In this document: positions 25,689 through 33,888 of the stretch, piece after piece
How the letters are laid out: every line of letters starts with the position of its first letter
Position numbering within the stretch: the stretch's first letter is position 1
Assembly (NCBI GenBank): GCA_028277605.1
Contig: JANQFZ010000068.1
Location: forward strand, 1-64,000
Direction of reading: 5' to 3'
Origin: Vallitaleaceae bacterium
GTDB lineage: Bacteria > Bacillota > Clostridia > Lachnospirales > Vallitaleaceae
Length of the DNA stretch: 64,000 bases
Notes under the pieces: model-generated
Database searches by the model: none
What the model saw: the letters and a program-made list of their open reading frames with translations, nothing else
Told to the model about the DNA's origin: nothing
Translations under genes and position numbers: made by a program

Positions 25689-25925
25689 TTATACACCACC
25701 TAAAGTTACAGTACCAAAGGCTAAAAATAACATGATGAGAAAATCTTGTACAAAATGTATCATCCAAGCCCAGAAAATGCCTTTTGTTTCAATAATACTT
25801 TTTCCGAGAAACCAACCTAAAAAATATGCCATCAGCACACCAGTAATACCATAAGGGGCACCATAATAATGTCCCATGGCAAAAACAAAGGTAGTTAAAT
25901 ATAAGACTTTTTTCACCGATAACAT
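25689..25925 (-). pseudogene. truncated CPBP-family intramembrane protease
   Basis: 78 residues resembling the C-terminal part of CPBP (Abi/CAAX-like) glutamic endopeptidases: motif 2 appears as FAMGHYYG and motif 3 as the HFVQD of WMIHFVQDFLI, with two membrane helices. The first catalytic motif, EExxxR, and the N-terminal half are absent, and no remnant is visible in the 150 bases upstream on the minus strand. It is therefore a decayed fragment. It ends 10 bases from the convergent CAT-like gene. Confidence 0.65.
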
Positions 25926-26078
25926 TATGGCTTATAGTATAGCGGTGGGTTATGAGTGACTCTTATAATTTAATCATACTCAATGTATAATAGCATGCAT
26001 ATGATATAATTAACTTTTAACATAGTAATTTAAGCAATACCAAAAAAGGGTGAATCATTTTTGAGAAAGGGGTTATAA

Positions 26079-27311
26079 ATGAAGACGTTTATTGTATACA
26101 TATTACTGGCCTTCCTTTTAATAGGGTGTCAACACACTAAAGCTATAGGTAACAATAGTTATGACGATGATAATTCTGAGGTAAATAAATCACCTCAAGT
26201 TGTAGTTAAAGATACGAACCATGTGCTTAAGGAAGGAATGGATAATTTATTAAATGAGGATAATTATTCGTTAAAAGTAAGGCTTATTGAAGGTGATTTC
26301 TATCAAGCCAGCGATTACTTTACATCCAGAATTATTGAATTGCTATCAAGAGATTTAGAACCTGTTTGGAAGGATAATACTATCAATGAGCATCAGGTAG
26401 AATTAAAGTTTGAAGGTTATCAAACGATATTTATTAATACAGAATTAGAAACCTATTGGTTTGAAGATTCTAGTGAGATTTTTAGTGCAAAGGGGATTGA
26501 AGAATTATGGAATAGATATATAGTGAAAATTATTAATCATCAACCAATTTTTCATGATTTTGAAAAAGCAATCCTTTCAAGAATTGATTACTATTATGAT
26601 GAGCATAATGTTAAACGGGATGCGCTATTATTTTATGATGGAGATATTCGGTTAAGAGTTGGTGAGGATGAAATTATATTACAAAAACATTCAAATATAA
26701 TGGAAAATTATGGAAATAACATACGATACAATAGCGATAACCTCAAAATCAATGCTAGTCTTGAATATATCGATTCATTAAGATTACTAATGTATATATA
26801 TTTAGATGGTTCTCATACTTATATTAAGTTCTACAGATATTTAGATAATCAAATTGTTGAAGTATTTTCAAGTGATGATATTAATATTGAGGTTGATATA
26901 AGCAGAATAAAGACAGGGATAGTGGATATGATATTTCCTTTTTCTGGAATAATAAAGGAGCTTAAATTAACTAATAAGGAAATAGAATTTTATAAGAAAA
27001 CAATTCAAGACTTTAGAGAGAGAGAAATAAATATTGATGAAGATAAATTAGAGTTGATTAAAGATAATATTGTGTTTATTGAACGTGAAGTAATGTTTCT
27101 GGATGTTGATGATGATGATGTGCTAGAGTTAATCCTAATCGGAGAACTTAAAACCTATGGTGCATTAACCCCGATTCATTTCAGTGATAATATTGTTTTT
27201 GTGTTTAGTTTATGTTCAGATGGATTAGAGTGTATAGATGTTATTCTTGAAAGAGATGATCATATACCTGGTGTAATTGAACTTTACCTAATGGGGTATA
27301 GTGACTATTAA
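26079..27311 (+). CDS. hypothetical lipoprotein
   Basis: Function not recognised. 410 residues with a type II signal peptide ending in the lipobox LLIGC (Cys17), so it should be attached to the outer face of the membrane by Lgt. The rest is acidic and Asp/Glu-rich. It has repeating beta-strand-like segments (RRDALLFYDGDIRLRVGEDE; LMYIYLDGSHTYIKFYRYL) and an aspartate run, LDVDDDDVLEL, that could bind metal as in VCBS/FG-GAP-like proteins. GAAAGGGG precedes the ATG. A second larger lipoprotein gene lies 1 kb downstream with decayed genes between, suggesting a variable surface-protein locus. Confidence 0.8.
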   Translation: MKTFIVYILLAFLLIGCQHTKAIGNNSYDDDNSEVNKSPQVVVKDTNHVLKEGMDNLLNEDNYSLKVRLIEGDFYQASDYFTSRIIELLSRDLEPVWKDNTINEHQVELKFEGYQTIFINTELETYWFEDSSEIFSAKGIEELWNRYIVKIINHQPIFHDFEKAILSRIDYYYDEHNVKRDALLFYDGDIRLRVGEDEIILQKHSNIMENYGNNIRYNSDNLKINASLEYIDSLRLLMYIYLDGSHTYIKFYRYLDNQIVEVFSSDDINIEVDISRIKTGIVDMIFPFSGIIKELKLTNKEIEFYKKTIQDFREREINIDEDKLELIKDNIVFIEREVMFLDVDDDDVLELILIGELKTYGALTPIHFSDNIVFVFSLCSDGLECIDVILERDDHIPGVIELYLMGYSDY

Positions 27312-27471
27312 ATAGGTTAGTACACTAATAAAAAAATTGCTTTACTGTTATGGTTAAAGAAAACAGAGGATACTTGAAGATGCTAATAGAAACATAAGTT
27401 TGGGGGAAAAATTGTGCATAATATTGTCTTGCATATACTAAAAAGAATTAGTAACAATCAGAATTATATAG

Positions 27472-27669
27472 TTTTTTGATTCTATTATTTATATTGAAGT
27501 AGAAAGAACAGAAAGACTAAATAGAGTAGATACTTATGTAGGTAATGGTAATCAAATTAAGGTAAAATTTAATCAAAGATATTTTATAGCAGAAGACTAC
27601 TATTTGAATGAATGTCAACCATTAGAAAAGGCGGATATAGTTTATAGGTATCATGACAAAGCCTTGTAA
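27472..27669 (+). pseudogene. start-less coding remnant
   Basis: A frame open for 65 codons after an in-frame TAG at 27469-27471, ending at TAA 27667-27669. The residue mix looks like real protein (IYIEVERTERLNRVD, KVKFNQRYFIAEDYY) but there is no ATG, GTG or TTG start near its beginning and no ribosome site. Probably the 3' part of a decayed gene in the 430-base gap between the lipoprotein and the next frame. Confidence 0.4.
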
Positions 27670-27739
27670 ACCAAAAAACTTTAACCTTTATTGAGGAAGC
27701 TAAGATGACTACATAGGTCAAAATGATAGGGAGAGTAAA

Positions 27740-28278
27740 ATGACTTATAGACAAAAAATGTTAAAATCATTAAAACAGCATGTAATACCCTTACTAAATC
27801 AACAAGGCTTTTATGGTAAGTTTCCTCATTATAAACGAACATTTGCCGATAGAATAGAATTACTTGTGTTTATGACCAATAAGTATGGTGGATCATTTAC
27901 CATTGAAGTATCCATCATTTTTCCTGATTTTGAAAAGAAACTTTCCAATTATATGACGCAAGCATTTGAAACAATTGATAAGGTTACAGTTTATTCTACA
28001 GACAAAAGATATAGATTAAAAGGTATGTTTGATGGTTGGTTTTATTATACAGATGTTTACAAAACCAAACTACCTCTATCAAGTTTGATTATTATGAATC
28101 GGTAGGGCAGCAAAAAAGTAAGCACTTTAAGCCCAATGAGAATCAAATTTTAGTACAAAAGGTTGATGATTCATTGTATGATAAAATCTCAATGGAAGTC
28201 AATAAGCAAATGCAAGGTGCTTATCAATGGTGGAATAAATACAATAATCCTAAAAAACTTAAAAAATATAAAAAGTAG
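27740..28278 (+). pseudogene. DUF4304-like protein gene broken by a frameshift
   Basis: Two overlapping frames together make one protein of about 178 residues. The 5' frame (27740-28105, ribosome site GGGAG) encodes a DUF4304-like N-terminus (KQHVIPLLNQQGFYGKF, FTIEVSIIFPDF). The downstream frame (usable from about 28060 to 28278) continues plausibly with KFDYYESVGQQKSKHFKP and a Lys-rich end. The frame change lies at about 28060-28090 and needs a one-base correction. It is either a genuine disabling mutation or a sequencing error. DUF4304 proteins have no established function; some sit in toxin-immunity loci. Confidence 0.65.
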
Positions 28279-28360
28279 ATATTAGAATAATCATTTATAC
28301 TGCTTTATGAATGATATCAATAAAACAATGTTCGTAGTAACAGGAAGGAAAGAATGTAAA

Positions 28361-30175
28361 ATGGATAGAAATCTTATAAAAATACTAATACTCTTTATTC
28401 TATTATCTGGTTGTAACTCAACTAGTAGTAAAGAAGATAAATCATTAGCTGATGAAAGCAGTAATATAGGTGCCTCTATTAATCATAACTTAGTAAGTAG
28501 TGATGCTGAGGGTGTTAATGAAATTGAGGAGCCTAATAGTAATACTATAAAGGATATACCTCATCAATTGTTAACATTACCATTTGGTGAAATAACAGAT
28601 CCGAATACACTAGATTTATTATGGCAGACTTATTTCCATCAAGCAATTCCAACTGTTCTCCATAATAGAAACTTTAGTCATCCATCAGAAATACTACTGG
28701 ATAATGTGGTAAGCTTTGCTGCTAGCAAATATGAAGAAGAAAATGGAATAGAACATTTAGAATTAATGGAGGATAGTAATATCAGAATTATTTCATTCTC
28801 GGAGATTGAACCTTATGTAAAAAAATATTTTAATATGGATAAAATTGATGTTGAGAGACTATCTAAGCACTTAAAAACTGGAGATTCTAAATATCTATTT
28901 AACTCATTAGATTTAGATGATAACGGTACAAGATCATATGGGGGATTTTCACTTGAAAATGTTAATTACCATCAAGATTATAGTATTACAGCAGATCTTG
29001 TAACCTATTACCCATTACATAATGAAGAGGTTAAAATGACACATTCATTAACACTAAAGTTATCAGAACTAAGCAATAGTTATTACTTTGCAAAAGGCAC
29101 GTATAAAACTAATCATCAGATGCAGATAGAAGGTGATTATGTAGATGTGGATAGCCTCAAGGAATATGCTCTACCAAAAACACTGTTAAAAGTTATCGGT
29201 GAAACAGATGACAAAATAATTATTTATGTTGATTTTAACAGTCGAGATAAAACGAATCAAATAGTTACGATTAATTCTAATACCTATTATAGGATAAAAG
29301 AATTAGAACTAGAAGCACATAATGAAAGTATTAACTTAGTTAAGTACCATGACAACAAAATTGTGGTTGAGAAGGATGATATGATCTCTATATACAATGA
29401 TGATTTAGATTGTATCCAACAAATTTCATTGCCAGAAATAATACGTCAGAAATCACCGCCTGAACTCTTAACAGATTTAAAAGAAAGAGAACGTTCGAAT
29501 GGTTTAATACACAATTATTATGACATATCCAGTGATTATAGCCGTATTGTCTATGTAGATCAAGAGGGTTTGAAATTGTATACGATCGATACTGGAATAG
29601 AGGAGTTAATTACTGAATCCCCTAATACAAAAGGTATTTTGTCTCCTCGTTTTGTTGGCAAAGATGATAATATAATGGCTACTATTCCAGGGACTCAGTG
29701 TAATAATGGATTTATGTTTTACAATACTGTAGATAAGAAATTAGATACCCACCATATTCATTCATATTATATGTATTTAGACAATCTATCTATAGGTGAT
29801 ACAATCGTTATGTCGGTAATGCTTTATGATAAAGACATCGATACGGATTTACGAGGTTATATTGTTTTTGATGTGAATACTGGACACTATTATATTCTAG
29901 ATAATAAGTATTTTGGGGAGAATGGTTTTACAAACCTTGCTAGTAATGGACGATATGAAGCAGCTTTTATTCAATCAAATCTGCAAAGAGATGATGATTA
30001 TTATCAAGTGATACATCAATACAATTTTGAAAATAGATCATTGAATAAAATGCCGATGAATATACCAGATGAAGCTGACTTAGATATTATAGGCATCTTA
30101 GAAGATGGACGAGTATTAATTAAGTATCATGATGATTATAATCATGAGGATTATGGGGTTTTTGTACCGAAATAG
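28361..30175 (+). CDS. hypothetical lipoprotein, possible beta-propeller
   Basis: Function not recognised. 604 residues from the ATG at 28361 (an in-frame ATG at 28307 lacks a ribosome site; GGAAGG lies before 28361). A lipobox, ILLSGC, follows a 14-residue hydrophobic stretch, so it is a surface lipoprotein. Residues about 240-600 contain repeating beta-rich blades of the form YDISSDYSRIVYVDQEGLKLYTIDT and AFIQSNLQRDDDYYQVIHQY, like seven-bladed WD40/TolB-like propellers. It shares its acidic composition and architecture class with the 26079 lipoprotein, but I cannot show homology by eye. Confidence 0.8.
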   Translation: MDRNLIKILILFILLSGCNSTSSKEDKSLADESSNIGASINHNLVSSDAEGVNEIEEPNSNTIKDIPHQLLTLPFGEITDPNTLDLLWQTYFHQAIPTVLHNRNFSHPSEILLDNVVSFAASKYEEENGIEHLELMEDSNIRIISFSEIEPYVKKYFNMDKIDVERLSKHLKTGDSKYLFNSLDLDDNGTRSYGGFSLENVNYHQDYSITADLVTYYPLHNEEVKMTHSLTLKLSELSNSYYFAKGTYKTNHQMQIEGDYVDVDSLKEYALPKTLLKVIGETDDKIIIYVDFNSRDKTNQIVTINSNTYYRIKELELEAHNESINLVKYHDNKIVVEKDDMISIYNDDLDCIQQISLPEIIRQKSPPELLTDLKERERSNGLIHNYYDISSDYSRIVYVDQEGLKLYTIDTGIEELITESPNTKGILSPRFVGKDDNIMATIPGTQCNNGFMFYNTVDKKLDTHHIHSYYMYLDNLSIGDTIVMSVMLYDKDIDTDLRGYIVFDVNTGHYYILDNKYFGENGFTNLASNGRYEAAFIQSNLQRDDDYYQVIHQYNFENRSLNKMPMNIPDEADLDIIGILEDGRVLIKYHDDYNHEDYGVFVPK

Positions 30176-30550
30176 ATATTCCATAAAAGCAGGTTGCATA
30201 TTTTTCAGACCAATATACAGTGATCATATGGGTTGTAAATTTACATGGCAATCACGACCTTATAGTTAATGTGAATAAGCGATTTTATCAGTAACATTTT
30301 ATAAAATTGGTTTAAAAAATCACAAAAACAGTATGAAAGTACTCTGTAAAAGGAAAAATAAGCTGGTATAAAGACAAACTATAGGAAAGCCTTGAATCAA
30401 TGTGTCGTATTCTTACAAGCATTGCCTTACATTTTAATGTAGGATAGACTTATCAACTTCCAAGATGAATAGAGAATTAAGGTGATTTAAGAATTATAGG
30501 GAGTTGAATTTAGCACAGGTTTCTTATAAAAATATCTAAAAAAAGGAGTT
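30176..30550. other. gene-free region with a possible coding remnant
   Basis: 375 bases without a supportable gene. A frame of 35 codons without a start codon (30187-30294, containing VIIWVVNLHGNHDLIVNVN) looks protein-like and may be a decayed fragment. No promoter stands out. The stretch ends in the AAAAAAGGAG ribosome site of the tautomerase gene. Confidence 0.4.
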
Positions 30551-30556
30551 ATGATT

Positions 30557-30748
30557 ATGCCAGTTGTAAGAATTGATATGGGGAAGACAACTAAGGAAAC
30601 AAAAAAAGAACTCATTGAGAAATTAACAGAGACTTTAAGTGAAACAACAAAAATTCCTAAGCAGTCATTTACTATCATTATTAGTGAAGAAAGCACTGAT
30701 AATTTTGGCATAGGCGGTGTTCAATTGTCGGAAATGGTAAAGCACTAG
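30557..30748 (+). CDS. 4-oxalocrotonate tautomerase family protein
   Basis: A 63-residue tautomerase subunit that forms hexamers in characterised members. The ATG at 30557 puts Pro directly after Met (MPVVRIDMGKTT), so removal of Met leaves the catalytic N-terminal Pro1. GGAG at 9 bases supports it over the ATG at 30551, which would bury the proline. Other family features are the helix KKELIEKLTETLSETT and PKQSFTIIISE with the beta strand. The physiological substrate is unknown; no aromatic degradation genes are nearby. It is divergent-to-convergent with an AraC regulator that may or may not control it. Confidence 0.9.
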   Translation: MPVVRIDMGKTTKETKKELIEKLTETLSETTKIPKQSFTIIISEESTDNFGIGGVQLSEMVKH

Positions 30749-30776
30749 TTAATATCATGAAAGAATTTTATAAAGA

Positions 30777-30816
30777 ATGGGCAGCAATTGTAGATCAAGT
30801 CGCTGCCCATTTTTTT
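30777..30816 (+). terminator. terminator of the tautomerase gene
   Basis: ATGGGCAGC (30777-30785) pairs perfectly with GCTGCCCAT (30802-30810) followed by a T run. Confidence 0.9.
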
Positions 30817-30862
30817 GGATTATAGCAAAAAATCAAAGTGATATGTGATACTTAGTCAAGAC

Positions 30863-31693
30863 TTAGTGTTTGTCTTGTTCATAATTATAATTGATATGTG
30901 ATTTCAAAGCTGGTTTATCAGACTGAAAATGCCTAGGGGAGTAATTGGTATAGTTTTTAAAGACTTTTCCAAAGTGAGATTGGTCATAAAATCCATGTTT
31001 GTATGAGATATCTGTTAAGCTGGATTCATTATTATAGAGTACATCTTTTGAGGATTCCTCAAACCGAATTACTTCCTTAAATCTCTTTGGGGAAATACCG
31101 ATATATTTTTCAAAAATACGTTCTAATTTTCTTAAAGAAATTTGATGAGATTTACAAAACTCCATTACATTTATATCTTTTACGCTCAAAAATTCCTCAA
31201 TTGTTCTACATTCATTATGCTCTTTCTCTGTAGGATTTAAGTGCTTTATTAAAGACTTTTCTATTGAAGTTACAAACTCAGATAACCCTAACCCATCAAA
31301 TCGTTCTAAACGATCAGATAAGTCTTTCCAAAGAGAATAATTGATATCACTCAAGTTTATAGTTTTATTAACAAACTGACTCATGGGTTGTTGGATAAAG
31401 AAGTAAAATCCCCAAGGGGTAAAGCTGATTCCTATTGATAGAAGTTTTCCTCTCTGGGTTACTTTTACTGATTTTTTTCTTATTCCATGAAAATGTATTC
31501 TTTCAGGATGACAATCTCTTCCGTTATTGTAAACGGTGTCACCTTTAATAGACATAATTAAATCAACGTGATCCATTGGTAGTAATATATTCTCGCCATA
31601 GAAATCTGTTCCTTTACTATTGACATGCCAATAATGGCGAATATACCTTTTTAATAGTGGAGAGACTTCATTATAAAATTTCATTTTTATCAA
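30863..31693 (-). CDS. AraC family transcriptional regulator
   Basis: 276 residues. The N-terminal domain (DUF6597-like; LLKRYIRHYWHV, MDHVDLIMSI, SIGISFTPWGFYFFI) precedes a C-terminal double helix-turn-helix. Its second HTH carries the family signature LTDISYKHGFYDQSHFGKVFKNYTNYSPRHF, shown here in part. It probably activates or represses a local operon; the ligand is unknown. Start is a TTG at 31693, nine bases after GGGAG; the in-frame ATG at 31684 is too far from it. The tautomerase gene converges on it. Confidence 0.9.
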   Translation of the reverse strand: MIKMKFYNEVSPLLKRYIRHYWHVNSKGTDFYGENILLPMDHVDLIMSIKGDTVYNNGRDCHPERIHFHGIRKKSVKVTQRGKLLSIGISFTPWGFYFFIQQPMSQFVNKTINLSDINYSLWKDLSDRLERFDGLGLSEFVTSIEKSLIKHLNPTEKEHNECRTIEEFLSVKDINVMEFCKSHQISLRKLERIFEKYIGISPKRFKEVIRFEESSKDVLYNNESSLTDISYKHGFYDQSHFGKVFKNYTNYSPRHFQSDKPALKSHINYNYEQDKH

Positions 31694-31783
31694 TCATATC
31701 AGCTCCCTAAAATTAGATAACAAAAAAAAGGAATACAATTGCGAGTTTTACGCCATACGTATAATATGTAAGCATGGTACTGA

Positions 31784-32881
31784 TTATACGTTAAACCTAA
31801 AAATAATCACGTCTCCATCCTGAACAACATAATCCTTACCCTCTAAACGAACCAGTCCTTTTTCTTTAGCTGTGCTATGGTTACCACAGGAAATTAAATC
31901 CTCGTAACTCACAGTCTCAGCTCTGATAAATCCCTTTTCAAAATCTGTATGGATTTTACCAGCTGCTCCTGGGGCTTTTGTACCTTTCTTGATGGTCCAA
32001 GCTCTAGTTTCTTGCTCTCCTGATGTTAAAAAACTAATTAATCCTAGGAGAGAGTAGCTTGCACCAATTAATTTATCAAGACCAGAATTAGTAATCCCTA
32101 AGTCTTCAAGGAATAGTTTTTTCTCTTCTTCGTCCAGTTCTGCAATTTCTTGTTCAATCTTAGCACAAACAACAAAAGCTGCTGAGCCTTCATTCTGAGC
32201 ATATTCCTTTACTGCTTGTACATAGTCATTACTTAATCCGTCATCTGCTAAGTCGTCTTCTGTGACATTAGAAGCATATATAACCGGCTTATAGGTTAAT
32301 AAATTTAAAGATTGAATGAATTCAATCTCTTCTTGCTGTTCAAACTCAATATTTCTTGCAACGATTTCATCTTCTAAGGAAGCTTTTATTTTTTTTAAAA
32401 TATCTAATTCTTTAGAGAGGCTCTTATCACCCTTTAATGACTTTGTGGTCTTAGAGATTCTTCGATCTAATACTTCCATATCGGCAAATATAAGTTCAAG
32501 GTTAATGGTCTCAATATCTCTAATAGGATCAACAGAACCTTCAACATGAACAACATTAGAATCTTCAAAACAGCGTACGGCATGAATAATAGCATCTACT
32601 TCTCTTATATTACCAAGGAACTGGTTTCCTAACCCTTCCCCTTTACTAGCGCCTTTTACTAAACCTGCAATATCGACAAACTCTATAGCAGCAGGTATTG
32701 TTTTTTTAGAAGCATTTAATTGTGTCAATACCTCTAGTCGTTCATCAGGAACAGTAACAATACCAACATTTGGAGCGATTGTACAGAATGGATAGTTAGC
32801 TGATTCTGCACCACCCTTTGTTAAACAGTTAAATAATGTGCTTTTACCCACATTAGGTAAACCAACAATACCTAGTTTCAT
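31784..32881 (-). CDS. ychF: redox-regulated ribosome-binding ATPase YchF (Obg-like)
   Basis: TRAFAC-class P-loop ATPase of 365 residues, the standard YchF length, binding ribosomes. G1 is GLPNVGKSTLFN; the Walker B/G3 region is DIAGLVKGASKGEGLGNQF; the G4 position reads YASNVTED in place of NKxD, explaining the ATP preference of the family. The C-terminal TGS domain includes TRAWTIKKGTKAPGAAGKIH. The start at 32881 follows GGAAGG; a longer frame to 32917 is unlikely. The 57-codon membrane protein gene lies upstream on the same strand. Confidence 0.97.
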   Translation of the reverse strand: MKLGIVGLPNVGKSTLFNCLTKGGAESANYPFCTIAPNVGIVTVPDERLEVLTQLNASKKTIPAAIEFVDIAGLVKGASKGEGLGNQFLGNIREVDAIIHAVRCFEDSNVVHVEGSVDPIRDIETINLELIFADMEVLDRRISKTTKSLKGDKSLSKELDILKKIKASLEDEIVARNIEFEQQEEIEFIQSLNLLTYKPVIYASNVTEDDLADDGLSNDYVQAVKEYAQNEGSAAFVVCAKIEQEIAELDEEEKKLFLEDLGITNSGLDKLIGASYSLLGLISFLTSGEQETRAWTIKKGTKAPGAAGKIHTDFEKGFIRAETVSYEDLISCGNHSTAKEKGLVRLEGKDYVVQDGDVIIFRFNV

Positions 32882-32923
32882 TTCGTTTCTTCCTTCCACA
32901 CACAAGTTTCTAGGCACACTATA

Positions 32924-32949
32924 AGCCTAGGCTTCTCATTTCCTAGGCT
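32924..32949. repeat. inverted repeat between the small membrane protein and ychF
   Basis: AGCCTAGG (32924-32931) and CCTAGGCT (32942-32949) form an 8-bp hairpin with a 10-base loop. Each arm contains the self-complementary CCTAGG. A third partial copy (TCTAGGCAC) lies at about 32910. No T run follows, so it may be an attenuator, processing site or operator in the ychF leader. Confidence 0.5.
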
Positions 32950-32979
32950 AATTATAACGATTAAACTATCGTTTGTCTA

Positions 32980-33153
32980 TTATTTTTTAATGAAACGACC
33001 AATCAATAAACCTTGTATTAAACAAATAAGACCAATAATAATCGTTGCTCTTGTAAAGTCTAGTTCAATTAAGCTTTTGCATTGTGTTGCACTTGCTTTT
33101 TGTGATTTATCACCAACTCTATAGTGTCTTCGCTCATATCTTCTATTTTTCAT
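32980..33153 (-). CDS. hypothetical 57-residue membrane protein
   Basis: A small gene with a strong AGGAGG ribosome site 7 bases before its ATG. The first 18 residues are very basic (MKNRRYERRHYRVGDK). Residues about 36-53 form one transmembrane helix (ATIIIGLICLIQGLLIG), followed by RFIKK. It is not recognised, but the clean translation signals argue that it is real. It lies 98 bases upstream of ychF on the same strand. Confidence 0.65.
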   Translation of the reverse strand: MKNRRYERRHYRVGDKSQKASATQCKSLIELDFTRATIIIGLICLIQGLLIGRFIKK

Positions 33154-33888
33154 TTAATATCCTCCTAAACTAATATAAGCTATTTTATCAATCTGTACTT
33201 AGTATATCACACTTAATTTATAATAATCAATTATTTATAGTAAGAGTTTTCACATTTTTTCAAGAACACACAATAAAAATTCCAATATATGGTACTTATA
33301 ATGCTAGTCAATCATCTATTTTAAAAAAGCATCACACATAAATTTTGGAGTATAATGGAAATTTTTGCAAATTTTGTTGAATTAAGCTGCAAAAAATGGT
33401 AAAATAGTACATTATATACTCTGATTATAGTATAGTAGTTTTAGTATAAGGTAAGGCAATAGATTCATAGTAGTTAAGACCTTTACTTAAGCTATTTAAA
33501 TTAAATTTTGTACTGATAAGATATACGTAAACTTTCGTTTTTCTGTTATTCTAAGTGAGTTAAAAACCTTTTGTTTTTATTGAATAATGCATATTTCTAA
33601 CTTCTTAAAGTCATATAAGTATTCTTCATTGTCATTCATCATGCAAGAACTATATCTATTCGATTTCGATTTTTAAAGTTGTTGATATAAGAAAGTAGAA
33701 GTACTTAGTTTTTTCTGTACATACTACATTAATCCTATTTTTGTCCAGAGTTTTATTAAATTATATAGTCTGAAATTGATAGGGAATAATTCAGGCTTTT
33801 ATATAGCTTATAGTCAATAGAGCTATAAGTACACAAGGGATAAGTATAAATATAATTCATAAGGAAAAAAACAGGAGGTATCAAGAGA
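33154..33888. other. long leader region of the SLH protein gene
   Basis: 735 bases without a gene between the divergent small membrane protein and the SLH protein. It is AT-rich. I see the promoter at 33377-33405 and no complete reading frame or known riboswitch. The last 30 bases hold the ribosome site ACAGGAGG. Confidence 0.5.
33377..33405 (+). promoter_or_regulatory. SigmaA promoter, probably for the SLH protein gene
   Basis: TTGAAT (5/6) at 33377-33382 and TAAAAT (5/6) at 33400-33405 with a 17-base spacer. If used, the mRNA leader is about 480 bases long. Confidence 0.5.

Noticed and set aside
28036-28105. Programmed -1 frameshift in the DUF4304-like gene
   Set aside because: No canonical slippery heptamer with downstream structure is visible, and neighbouring sequence contains other decayed genes.
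30187-30294. 35-codon coding frame after the second lipoprotein
   Set aside because: Has no start codon or ribosome site and is too short to match a family. Described only as a possible remnant.
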